Assembly: GCA_015486705.1 (NCBI GenBank)
Contig: WFRG01000056.1
Span: forward strand, 1-8,022
Length of the DNA: 8,022 nucleotides
Reading direction: 5' to 3'
DNA from: Hippea sp.
GTDB lineage: Bacteria > Campylobacterota_A > Desulfurellia > Desulfurellales > Hippeaceae
Made by a program: the position numbers and the translations under genes. Under the pieces are notes generated by a model that did not search any database, had not been told where the DNA came from, and saw only the letters and a program-made list of their open reading frames with translations. This document shows, piece by piece, positions 1 through 6,612 of the stretch (position 1 is the first letter of the stretch; the number at the start of each line of letters is the position of its first letter).

Positions 1-240
1 AGATTTAATAGATTACCGGATTCTCCAGAAGCTTTAGCTGCTGATTCCTATTTTCTATTGATTAGGGCTATTGAAACGACTGGAACAAATACTCAAAATA
101 TTGCTAAGTTTATCAGAAATACAACATTTTATGGAGTTACTGGGAAAATCATAATTAAAAATGGAATCGTGAGAAGAACTATAATTTTGCGAGAAATTAA
201 AAACGGAGAATTCGTCCCTATTGCGGTTTACGAGCCTTAA
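1..240 (+). CDS. ABC transporter substrate-binding protein, LivK-like (C-terminal part)
   Basis: This is the last 79 codons of a gene that begins before the window; it reads in frame from base 1 to TAA at 238-240. The fragment has the usual C-terminal layout of periplasmic binding proteins for branched-chain amino acids, amides or related ligands (Peripla_BP_6 / LivK type). An 'EALAADSYFLLIRAIE' helix is followed by a short helix ('IAKFIRNT'), then the typical 'FYGVTGKIII-KNGIVRRTIILREIKNGEFVPI' strands, in which GVTG and the NG turn are the family signature. Such proteins capture the ligand outside the inner membrane and pass it to an ABC permease. The signal peptide and the ligand-contacting lobes lie outside the window, so the substrate cannot be told. 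A TTG at 58 could start a short reading frame, but the unbroken homology upstream of it shows that it is internal. The gene converges with the carboxylase operon, 25 nt from its last stop. Confidence 0.8.
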   Translation, partial: RFNRLPDSPEALAADSYFLLIRAIETTGTNTQNIAKFIRNTTFYGVTGKIIIKNGIVRRTIILREIKNGEFVPIAVYEP

Positions 241-248
241 GAAAAAAA

Positions 249-264
249 GGGGGGGTGACCCCCT
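249..264 (-). terminator. Probable intrinsic terminator of the carboxylase operon
   Basis: Read on the minus strand, the sequence immediately after the carrier-protein stop codon is AGGGGG, TCACC, CCCCCT and then more T. This gives a 6-bp stem with a 5-nt loop, or a 5-bp stem with a 3-nt loop in another register, running straight into a tract of seven T (plus-strand A at 242-248). That is a compact rho-independent terminator for the leftward operon. On the plus strand the same hairpin is followed only by TATTATTCT, so it would end the rightward LivK-like gene less well. The stem is short, which limits confidence. Confidence 0.6.
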
Positions 265-265
265 A

Positions 266-769
266 TTATTCTATTGTGACTAGTTTTGCTTCTGCTTCTA
301 TTGTGTCTCCTCCATTTATGAAAACTTCTGTTATTTTACCGTCTTTAGGGGATTTTATTTCATTTTGCATTTTCATGGATTCGAGTATAAGTAAAACATC
401 CCCTTTCTTTATTTCATCTCCCACTTTAACTTTTACTTCAACAACTTTTCCTGGCATTTCACTTTTAACTGTATACACTCCTTCAAGTCCACCGCTGCCA
501 CCGCGTTTCTCTAACATGCGTTTCTTTAGTTCATCCATTATTTCTATCTTGAATAGTTTTCCATCGTTGTAAACGTTGTACATGCCGTCTTTATAGTCTA
601 TGTCTATTTCGTAGGATTTTCCGTCCATAATTATGGAGTAAATGGATGAGTCTATTGATTGTGCATCTATTGTATACAATAAGTCATTTATTTGCACCTC
701 ATACTTGTTGTTACCTACCTCTTTTACTTCTATTTTATATTCTACATCGTCTAAAGTTGCTATGTACAT
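266..769 (-). CDS. Biotin carboxyl carrier protein of acyl-CoA carboxylase
   Basis: This 167-residue cytoplasmic protein carries the biotin that shuttles carboxyl groups from the biotin carboxylase to the carboxyltransferase. The C-terminal biotinyl/lipoyl domain (about 97-167) is clear: 'VKSEMPGKVVEVKVKVGDEIKKG', then ESMKMQNE, where Lys133 in the MKM motif is the expected biotinylation site, and 'SPKDGKITEVFINGGDTIEA' on the far side. A Gly/Ser-rich hinge (about 89-96, GGSGGLEG) separates it from an N-terminal part of about 80 residues that is rich in beta strands and ends in a short charged helix (MDELKKRMLEKR). That arrangement resembles the docking region plus carrier domain that forms the C-terminal third of propionyl-CoA carboxylase alpha, here encoded as a separate gene. 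The ATG at 767-769 follows AGGAG (777-781) by 7 nt. It is the last gene of the operon, 17 nt after the biotin carboxylase. Membership of a propionyl- rather than acetyl-CoA enzyme is inferred from the neighbours. Confidence 0.9.
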   Translation of the reverse strand: MYIATLDDVEYKIEVKEVGNNKYEVQINDLLYTIDAQSIDSSIYSIIMDGKSYEIDIDYKDGMYNVYNDGKLFKIEIMDELKKRMLEKRGGSGGLEGVYTVKSEMPGKVVEVKVKVGDEIKKGDVLLILESMKMQNEIKSPKDGKITEVFINGGDTIEAEAKLVTIE

Positions 770-786
770 AACACTTCTCCTTCCTT

Positions 787-2343
787 TTATGTTGAGTATT
801 TATAAAGGTCTCCAAAATTTGCCCCAAAAACAGCAGCTCTTCTTCCTGCTTCTTTCCAAGGGCTTCCATAGGAGCATGTTTCCTTAAACTCAGATAACTT
901 CCTTGAAATTTCCTTTTCTCTCAAATATTCTTTTATTGCAACGGCTGCTAAAACAATTTCCCTTGATTGCTCTTTTTCTTCTGTTGGTTTAGATAAAATC
1001 TCTTTATCTATGAAATCTGTAGATATATTACCTCTTTTGAAATTTTCGTTATCTAAGACCTTTTTGTGTAGAGGAATTGTCGTTTTTATTCCTTTGACGA
1101 CAAACTCTTTCAATGCCCTCTGCATTCTTGCTATCGCATCATCCCTTGTTCTATCCCAAACAACCAACTTTGCCACCATAGGGTCATAATAAAGTGGGAC
1201 TTCCCCTTTAGAATATACACCGCTGTCAACCCTAACGCCAGGACCTCCTGGAAGCCTCAACCCATTAATAAAACCGGGCGATGGCATGAAGTTGTTATCC
1301 GGATCTTCGGCGTAGATCCTACACTCAATTGCATGACCTATTTGTTTAATGTCCTCTTGTTTATAAGGAATGGGTTTACCTTCTGCAATTTCTATTTGTA
1401 GTTTAACAATATCTATACCTGTTACCATCTCTGTTACTGGATGTTCAACCTGCAATCTCGTGTTAACCTCTAAGAAATAGAAGTTCATGTCTTTATCAAC
1501 TAAAAATTCTACTGTTCCAACGCTATCATAATTAGATGCGGTTACAGCCTTAATTGCAGCTTCTCCCATCTTATGTCTGACTTCATCGTTAATAGCCACA
1601 GAAGGTGATTCTTCGATAACCTTTTGATGTCTCCTTTGGATAGAGCATTCCCTCTCGAACAGATGAATAGCATTTCCATGTTTGTCTCGTGCTATCTGAA
1701 TTTCCACATGTCTTGGATTAATTATAGCTTTTTCTATGTACATTCTATCATCGCCAAATGCGCTTTTTGCTTCTCCCTTTGCAAGGTCATAAACCTCTTT
1801 GAATTCCTCTTTGGAGTGAATTAGCCTCATGCCTTTTCCGCCACCGCCAGCAGATGCCTTAAACATGATGGGGTACCCTACCTCTTCGGCAACTTTTAAC
1901 GCATGTTCTAAACTTTCCACGGGATCTTTTGTTCCTGGAACAACAGGAACTCCTGCTTCTATCATCCTTTGCCTTGCACGTGTTTTATCTCCCAGTATAT
2001 ACATTGATTCTGTATTAGGGCCTATAAAAGTAATACCAGCATCTTCGCATGCTTTAACAAATTCTGAATTCTCAGATAAAAATCCATAACCTGGATGAAC
2101 GGCATCACACCCGCTTTTGGTAGCCACTTCGATAATTTTGTCTATTCTTAAATAAGATTCTGCGGCTGGAGAATGGCCTATGTAATAAGCTTCATCTGCA
2201 TATCTAACGTGTAGGGCATTTCTGTCTATATCTGAATATACAGCAACTGTTTCAATACCCATTTTCCTACAAGCACGGGCAATCCTTATAGCTATTTCGC
2301 CTCTATTTGCTATTAAAACCTTTTTGAATTCTTTGATATCCAT
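787..2343 (-). CDS. Biotin carboxylase subunit of acyl-CoA (propionyl-CoA) carboxylase
   Basis: This 518-residue cytoplasmic enzyme carboxylates carrier-bound biotin using ATP and bicarbonate. The domains are in the usual order: N-terminal domain from about 6 ('[17 protein letters not shown]', '[10 protein letters not shown]' at 83-92), ATP-grasp domain about 120-330 with the glycine-rich lid GGGGKGM (166-172), and C-terminal domain about 340-448 ('[13 protein letters not shown]', 'YYDPMVAKL'). Catalytic positions are present: '[12 protein letters not shown]' ending at Lys241, Glu279, and '[11 protein letters not shown]' with Glu292, Asn294 and Arg296. E. coli AccC is about 449 residues. Here a tail of some 70 residues (450-518) follows, charged and probably helical at first, then 'SPWKEAGRR' and an aromatic end. 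The ATG at 2341-2343 sits 5 nt after GGGAGG (2349-2354). The gene lies between the carboxyltransferase and carrier genes, with gaps of 15 and 17 nt. AccC of a general acetyl-CoA carboxylase is the alternative, but the PccB-type partner makes a propionyl-CoA enzyme likelier. Confidence 0.92.
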   Translation of the reverse strand: MDIKEFKKVLIANRGEIAIRIARACRKMGIETVAVYSDIDRNALHVRYADEAYYIGHSPAAESYLRIDKIIEVATKSGCDAVHPGYGFLSENSEFVKACEDAGITFIGPNTESMYILGDKTRARQRMIEAGVPVVPGTKDPVESLEHALKVAEEVGYPIMFKASAGGGGKGMRLIHSKEEFKEVYDLAKGEAKSAFGDDRMYIEKAIINPRHVEIQIARDKHGNAIHLFERECSIQRRHQKVIEESPSVAINDEVRHKMGEAAIKAVTASNYDSVGTVEFLVDKDMNFYFLEVNTRLQVEHPVTEMVTGIDIVKLQIEIAEGKPIPYKQEDIKQIGHAIECRIYAEDPDNNFMPSPGFINGLRLPGGPGVRVDSGVYSKGEVPLYYDPMVAKLVVWDRTRDDAIARMQRALKEFVVKGIKTTIPLHKKVLDNENFKRGNISTDFIDKEILSKPTEEKEQSREIVLAAVAIKEYLREKEISRKLSEFKETCSYGSPWKEAGRRAAVFGANFGDLYKYST

Positions 2344-2358
2344 TACTGCCTCCCTTTT

Positions 2359-3903
2359 TTATAGAGGAATATTTCCGTGTTTCTTTGGAGGGTTCGATTC
2401 CCTCTTGTTTTTAGTGAGTTCTAAAGCTTGTATTAATTTTAATCTCGTATCTGCTGGGTCTATAATTTCATCTAAATATCCTAATCCTGCAGCGATGTAT
2501 GGGTTTGCAAATTTATCTCTATACATCTGAACTAATTCTGCTTTCTTTTGTGCAGGGTCTTCGGCTTCAGCAAGTTCTTTTCTGTAGAGTATGTTTACTG
2601 CACCATCAGGTCCCATAACAGCTATCTCGGCTATCGGGTAGGCATAGTTCACGTCCGTTCTAAAGTGCTTGGACGCCATAACATCGTATGCTCCACCGTA
2701 GGCTTTTCTGACAATTAACGTAATCTTTGGGACAGTTGCTTCTGCGTATGCGTACAGCAATTTAGCTCCATGTATGATGACACCGTTGTGTTCTTGAGCT
2801 ACACCCGGCATGTATCCTGGCTGATCCTCAAATGTGATAATTGGAATATTGAAAGCATCACAGAATCTTATAAATCTTGCAGCCTTAATTGCAGCCTTAT
2901 AATCCAATGCTCCAGCAAAATAGTGTGGATTATTTGCTACAATCCCTACGCTCCTGCCTCCAAGATGAGCAAAACCCACTACCATATTTTTGGCATAATT
3001 TTCCTGAATTTCCAGGAAATACCCGTCATCTACAACTTTTTTTATTAAGTCTTTCATTTCGTATGGTTTCATAGGGTCTGACGGCACTAATTCATAGATT
3101 GAGTCATCTCTTCTATTTGGAGGATCATCCGTTGGTTTGTATGGTGGGTCTTCCATATTGTTTTGTGGAATAAATTGAAATAGCTCTCTAACCAACATTA
3201 ATGCATCCTCGTCATTTTCTGCTGCAAAGTGAGCTACCTGAGTTTTTGTGGTGTGTACTCCTGCTCCTCCGAGGTCCTCTTTTGTAATTTTTTCTCCGGT
3301 TACGGCTTCGATTACATCAGGTCCAGTTATAAACATAAAACTTGTATTTTTTACCATTATTGTAAAATCTGTCACAGCAGGTGAGTAAACTGCGCCACCA
3401 GCAGTAGGACCCATTATAACTGAGATTTGAGGAATAACACCTGAGAACATCACGTTCCTCAAGAAAATATCCGCATATCCTGCCAAAGACTCAACGCCCT
3501 CTTGGATCCTTGCTCCACCTGAGTCGTTCAAACCTATTACAGGAGCACCTACTTTTGCAGCCAAGTCCATGATTTTGCAAATTTTCTTGGCATGAGCTCC
3601 GGATAATGAGCCTCCAAAAACGGTAAAATCTTGACTAAAAACAAACACAAGTCTTCCGTCGATTGTTCCGTATCCAGTAACAACACTATCACCCAATACC
3701 TTTTGTTTTTCCATTCCGAAATCTGTACATCTGTGCGTAACAAATTTGTCAAACTCAACAAAGCTACCTTCATCAAGGAGTAATTTAATTCTTTCTCTTG
3801 CAGTTAATTTACCTTGAGCATGTTGCTTTTCTATCTTACTCAATCCTCCACCTAACTCTGCTTCCTTTTCTAACCTTTTTAACTCCTCGAGCTTGTCATG
3901 CAT
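2359..3903 (-). CDS. pccB: Acyl-CoA carboxylase carboxyltransferase subunit (propionyl-CoA carboxylase beta type)
   Basis: This cytoplasmic subunit, 514 residues from the chosen start, moves the carboxyl group from biotin to an acyl-CoA, most likely propionyl-CoA to (S)-methylmalonyl-CoA. Both crotonase-like halves are complete. The N half has '[16 protein letters not shown]' (SGGARI at 128-133) and '[12 protein letters not shown]' (165-176). The C half has '[16 protein letters not shown]' (DQPGYMPG at 360-367) and '[15 protein letters not shown]', whose Asp407 falls where propionyl-specific enzymes such as Streptomyces PccB are reported to carry a selectivity Asp. The C-terminal [10 protein letters not shown] is typical of the PccB/MmdA family. 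The longest reading frame begins at a TTG (3907-3909), but AGGAGG at 3911-3916 lies 1 nt from that TTG and 7 nt from the ATG at 3901-3903, so the ATG is chosen. It is the first gene of the operon. MmdA of a sodium-pumping decarboxylase is the alternative. The adjacent biotin carboxylase, and the lack of membrane subunits in the window, argue against it. Confidence 0.9.
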   Translation of the reverse strand: MHDKLEELKRLEKEAELGGGLSKIEKQHAQGKLTARERIKLLLDEGSFVEFDKFVTHRCTDFGMEKQKVLGDSVVTGYGTIDGRLVFVFSQDFTVFGGSLSGAHAKKICKIMDLAAKVGAPVIGLNDSGGARIQEGVESLAGYADIFLRNVMFSGVIPQISVIMGPTAGGAVYSPAVTDFTIMVKNTSFMFITGPDVIEAVTGEKITKEDLGGAGVHTTKTQVAHFAAENDEDALMLVRELFQFIPQNNMEDPPYKPTDDPPNRRDDSIYELVPSDPMKPYEMKDLIKKVVDDGYFLEIQENYAKNMVVGFAHLGGRSVGIVANNPHYFAGALDYKAAIKAARFIRFCDAFNIPIITFEDQPGYMPGVAQEHNGVIIHGAKLLYAYAEATVPKITLIVRKAYGGAYDVMASKHFRTDVNYAYPIAEIAVMGPDGAVNILYRKELAEAEDPAQKKAELVQMYRDKFANPYIAAGLGYLDEIIDPADTRLKLIQALELTKNKRESNPPKKHGNIPL

Positions 3904-3910
3904 TGGCAAA

Positions 3911-3916
3911 CCTCCT
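3911..3916 (-). promoter_or_regulatory. Ribosome binding site that fixes the pccB start
   Basis: On the minus strand this is a full AGGAGG. It lies 7 nt before ATG 3903-3901 and only 1 nt before TTG 3909-3907, so the ATG is the start. Confidence 0.85.
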
Positions 3917-3935
3917 ATAACCTATTTTCTAATCT

Positions 3936-3964
3936 AATATATTTAAAAACAATCAAAATGTCAA
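3936..3964 (-). promoter_or_regulatory. Sigma-70-type promoter of the carboxylase operon
   Basis: The minus strand carries a perfect -35 box TTGACA (3964-3959), a 17-bp spacer rich in T and A, and a -10 box TATATT (3941-3936). Transcription would start near 3929, leaving a leader of roughly 25 nt before the pccB ATG, just enough for the AGGAGG site. There is no room for a riboswitch or attenuator, so control, if any, would act at initiation. No other promoter is evident inside the operon, whose internal gaps are 15 and 17 nt. Confidence 0.75.
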
Positions 3965-4075
3965 TAAATGTGTTTCACCATTTGTTAATATTTTATTTTT
4001 GATTTATGAATATGCAAAAAAGTGTAGGATGCGTTTGTATAATGCGAAACTTAAAATTTATCTTTATCAATTCGT

Positions 4076-4103
4076 TTGAAAAAAATGGGGTTTTGTGTAA
4101 TAT
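4076..4103 (+). promoter_or_regulatory. Candidate promoter of the pmm/pgm-mqnE-mqnC-metF operon
   Basis: A -35-like TTGAAA (4076-4081), a 16-bp spacer and a -10-like TAATAT (4098-4103) lie upstream of the mutase gene. They would start transcription near 4110, with a leader of about 23 nt containing GGAGG (4122-4126). A perfect -10 hexamer TATAAT also occurs at 4038-4043, but no recognisable -35 box stands at 16-18 bp from it, so it is the second choice. The 229-bp gap between the divergent operons holds nothing else that I can identify beyond AT-rich DNA. Confidence 0.45.
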
Positions 4104-4132
4104 TTTAGCAGAAAAGATTATGGAGGATAGTT

Positions 4133-5536
4133 ATGAAGTTGGACTTTGGTGTATTTAGGGAATATGACATCAGAGGTATATGGGATAAAAACATAAATAA
4201 GTATTTTGCGTTTATGTTAGGTGTTGCTTTTAGTAAATATTTAAGGGATAAACTTGATAGAGATAAACTTTCAGTTAGTATAGGCTATGATGCCCGTCTT
4301 TCTTCTGCTGAAATATTCGATGCGCTATCTAAAGGATTTAACTCTCAAGGCGTAAAGGTATTCGATATTGGCCTTGTCCCTACACCTGTTCAGTACTTTT
4401 CCCTTTTCAATCTCGACGTTGAGGGTGGTGTGATGATAACAGCCTCTCATAACCCAAAAGAGTATAACGGTTTTAAGTTGTCTTTGGGTAAAGAAACGCT
4501 TTTCGGTAAAGAGATAAGAGAAGTTGGCGAATTGATGCATTCTTTGGATGTAAAGTTTGATAGTAATGTTGAGCCAAATATAGAAAAGGTGGACATGCTT
4601 GGAAAATACATTGACTTCATGCTCGACCAGTTTGGGTATCTTAAAGACATTGAAGATAAGCCCTCTATTGCTTTGGACGGTGGTAACGGGACAGCCGGTT
4701 TTGTGGGGTTTGAGATATTTAAACGATTGGGTTTTGATATTAAGGGTCTGTTTATCGAGCCTGATGGCAATTTTCCCAACCACCATCCGGACCCAACGGT
4801 TGAAAAGAACTTGAAAGATCTAAAGGAGACAATAGAGAAATACAAGCTTGAGTTTGGTGTGGGCTATGATGGGGACGGTGATAGGATTGGTGTTGTCTTG
4901 AAGGATAAGACGATCCTATGGGGTGATCAACTGTTGCTCTTGCTTTCACAGGATCTATGCAAAAGAAAAAAAGGTGCAAAGGTTATAATGGATGTCAAAT
5001 GCTCTGATGTTGTTTATAGCATGATAGAAAAGACGGGCTGCAAACCCATCATGTACAAAACAGGGCATTCTTTAATCAAAGATAAAATGAGGAAGGAAAA
5101 TGCTCTACTCGCTGGTGAAATGAGCGGCCATATATTTATGGGGGAAAACTACTTTGGTTACGACGATGCAGTCTATGTGTCTTTAAAGCTCGCCGAAATT
5201 GTTACAAGGGATAAATTGGATCTTGTTAGTTGGAAAAACTCCCTGCCTAAGGTCTACAACACCCCCGAAATAAGGATTGACTGTCCTGAAAACAAGAAGG
5301 GAAATGTGATAAAAGAGTTCAAGTCGATTTTGAACAAGAGAAAGAAAGAGTTGGGCATTGTAGATACACTTACGATTGATGGCGTTAGGTTCAATACAGA
5401 TTACGGTTGGGGTCTTGTGAGGGCAAGCAATACACAACCCGTGCTCGTTTTGAGATTTGAGGCGAACAGTGAAGAAAACTTAGAGAGAATAAAGGATTTT
5501 ACGCTTAAACATATAGAGGAGCTGATAAAAAGATGA
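4133..5536 (+). CDS. Phosphomannomutase/phosphoglucomutase (alpha-D-phosphohexomutase)
   Basis: This 467-residue cytoplasmic enzyme interconverts hexose 6-phosphate and hexose 1-phosphate, feeding GDP-mannose, UDP-glucose and similar precursors of envelope polysaccharides. All four domain signatures are visible: 'FREYDIRG' at 8-15, the phosphoserine loop TASHNP (103-108, Ser105 as the phosphate carrier), the metal loop DGDGD (246-250), the sugar-recognition loop GEMSGH (328-333), and the phosphate-binding RASNTQP (430-436). The GEMSGH loop and the length, close to the 463 residues of Pseudomonas AlgC, indicate a dual phosphomannomutase/phosphoglucomutase rather than a phosphoglucosamine mutase (GlmM). 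AlgC/ManB is therefore the nearest named family, though real sugar preference cannot be read from sequence alone. The ATG at 4133 follows GGAGG (4122-4126) by 6 nt. It leads the plus-strand operon, and its TGA overlaps the mqnE start in ATGA (5533-5536). Confidence 0.92.
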   Translation: MKLDFGVFREYDIRGIWDKNINKYFAFMLGVAFSKYLRDKLDRDKLSVSIGYDARLSSAEIFDALSKGFNSQGVKVFDIGLVPTPVQYFSLFNLDVEGGVMITASHNPKEYNGFKLSLGKETLFGKEIREVGELMHSLDVKFDSNVEPNIEKVDMLGKYIDFMLDQFGYLKDIEDKPSIALDGGNGTAGFVGFEIFKRLGFDIKGLFIEPDGNFPNHHPDPTVEKNLKDLKETIEKYKLEFGVGYDGDGDRIGVVLKDKTILWGDQLLLLLSQDLCKRKKGAKVIMDVKCSDVVYSMIEKTGCKPIMYKTGHSLIKDKMRKENALLAGEMSGHIFMGENYFGYDDAVYVSLKLAEIVTRDKLDLVSWKNSLPKVYNTPEIRIDCPENKKGNVIKEFKSILNKRKKELGIVDTLTIDGVRFNTDYGWGLVRASNTQPVLVLRFEANSEENLERIKDFTLKHIEELIKR

Positions 5537-6612
5537 ATGAGCTTGATAAGATTAGGGAAAAGGTTGAAAATGGTGAGACAATAGACTTTGGAGATGCAAG
5601 GTTGATTTTAAGATCAGATAACCTGCTTGGGATTGGAGAGATAGCAAGGTCCATAAAGATAAAGAAGACAGGCAAAAAGGTCTATTTTGTTTTCAACAAG
5701 CATATAAACTACACAAATCTGTGCGTTTCAAAATGTAAATTCTGCGCGTTTTATAGAAATGGCGATGAGCCCGATGCGTATACTATGGAGGTTGATGAGA
5801 TAATTGAAGAGATTTCAAAGATGCCAAAGGGCATAAAAGAGGTGCATATTGTCGGTGGATTGCACCCAACAAAGCCGTTTTCGTACTATATCGACATGGT
5901 TAGGGCGATCAAGACAAACTTTCCCCTCGTCAATGTAAAGGCATTTACGGCTGTGGAGATTGATTACTTTTCAAAGATCAGCGGCCTGAGTTATGAAGAG
6001 GTTCTAACAGAACTCAAAGAAGCCGGTCTTGATTCCATGCCCGGTGGTGGTGCAGAGGTTTTTTCAGACAGGGTAAGAAAGAAGCTTTATCCCAATAAAA
6101 TCGGGTTCGATAAATGGTTTGAAGTTCATGCCATTGCCCACAGGTTGGGAATTCCAACAAACGCTACACTGCTTTTTGGGCATATAGAAACAGACGATGA
6201 GATCATAGATCATCTGTTTAAGTTGAGGAAATTACAGGAAGAGCATCCCGGTTTTCTGTGTTTTATACCGTTAAGCTTTCATCCCGCTAATACGCCGCTT
6301 GAGGGTAAAATCGAAAAGGTTGATGCAGTACGCGAACTCAAGGTTTTGGCTTTATCACGCATAATCCTTGATAACTTTCCCCATGTAAAGGCCTATTGGG
6401 TAATGCTTTCGCCCAAAATCGGCCAGATTGGTCTGCATTTCGGCGCAGACGATATAGATGGAACGATCGGTCAAGAGAGAGTAACACATGCTGCGGGAGC
6501 GAAAAGTCCTTTGGGTTTGGCGAAGGAGTATATGGTCAATTTGATAAAGAATGCAGGTTTTATACCTGTTGAAAGGGATGCACTATACAACGAGATAGAG
6601 GTGTTCAATTGA
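5533..6612 (+). CDS. mqnE: Aminofutalosine synthase MqnE (radical SAM)
   Basis: This 359-residue radical SAM enzyme of the futalosine menaquinone pathway joins the 5'-deoxyadenosyl group of SAM to 3-[(1-carboxyvinyl)oxy]benzoate, giving 6-amino-6-deoxyfutalosine. The [4Fe-4S]-binding CxxxCxxC is CVSKCKFC, with Cys64, Cys68 and Cys71, preceded by 'HINYTNL'. It is followed by 'HIVGGLHP' (105-112), 'KAFTAVEIDYF' (136-146), 'GLDSMPGGGAEVF' (165-177) and 'FIPLSFHPANTPLEG' (244-258). The IPLSFHP segment and GLHP mark MqnE as opposed to its paralogue MqnC, which is encoded next. Length is normal for the family. Translation is probably coupled to the upstream mutase gene: the start ATG shares bases with its TGA, and a GAGGAG lies at 5516-5521 inside that gene, 11 nt away. 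The remaining pathway genes (mqnA, mqnB or mtnN, mqnD) are not in this window. Confidence 0.93.
   Translation: MNELDKIREKVENGETIDFGDARLILRSDNLLGIGEIARSIKIKKTGKKVYFVFNKHINYTNLCVSKCKFCAFYRNGDEPDAYTMEVDEIIEEISKMPKGIKEVHIVGGLHPTKPFSYYIDMVRAIKTNFPLVNVKAFTAVEIDYFSKISGLSYEEVLTELKEAGLDSMPGGGAEVFSDRVRKKLYPNKIGFDKWFEVHAIAHRLGIPTNATLLFGHIETDDEIIDHLFKLRKLQEEHPGFLCFIPLSFHPANTPLEGKIEKVDAVRELKVLALSRIILDNFPHVKAYWVMLSPKIGQIGLHFGADDIDGTIGQERVTHAAGAKSPLGLAKEYMVNLIKNAGFIPVERDALYNEIEVFN
6598..6603 (+). promoter_or_regulatory. Ribosome binding site supporting a TTG start for mqnC
   Basis: GAGGTG inside the end of mqnE lies 5 nt before TTG 6609-6611. The TTG overlaps the mqnE stop as TTGA. No in-frame ATG or GTG nearby gives a full-length family N-terminus, so the TTG start is well supported. 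Confidence 0.65.

Noticed and set aside
58..240. A separate 60-residue protein starting at TTG 58
   Set aside because: The frame is open to base 1 and the upstream residues continue the binding-protein C-terminal helix, so this is an internal codon of a truncated gene.
255..572. 105-codon plus-strand open frame opposite the biotin carrier gene
   Set aside because: It is rich in Ser, Pro and Phe in the way expected of the complement of a Glu/Lys/Gly-rich gene, and the minus-strand gene carries the biotinylation motif.
4038..4043. Perfect TATAAT hexamer as main promoter of the plus operon
   Set aside because: No -35-like sequence lies at 16-18 bp (the position reads CAAAAA), and there is no TGn extension; the downstream TTGAAA/TAATAT pair is preferred, though weakly.
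4325..4845. Two long minus-strand open frames antisense to the mutase gene
   Set aside because: They overlap each other and a gene with every expected catalytic motif; their translations look like complement artefacts.
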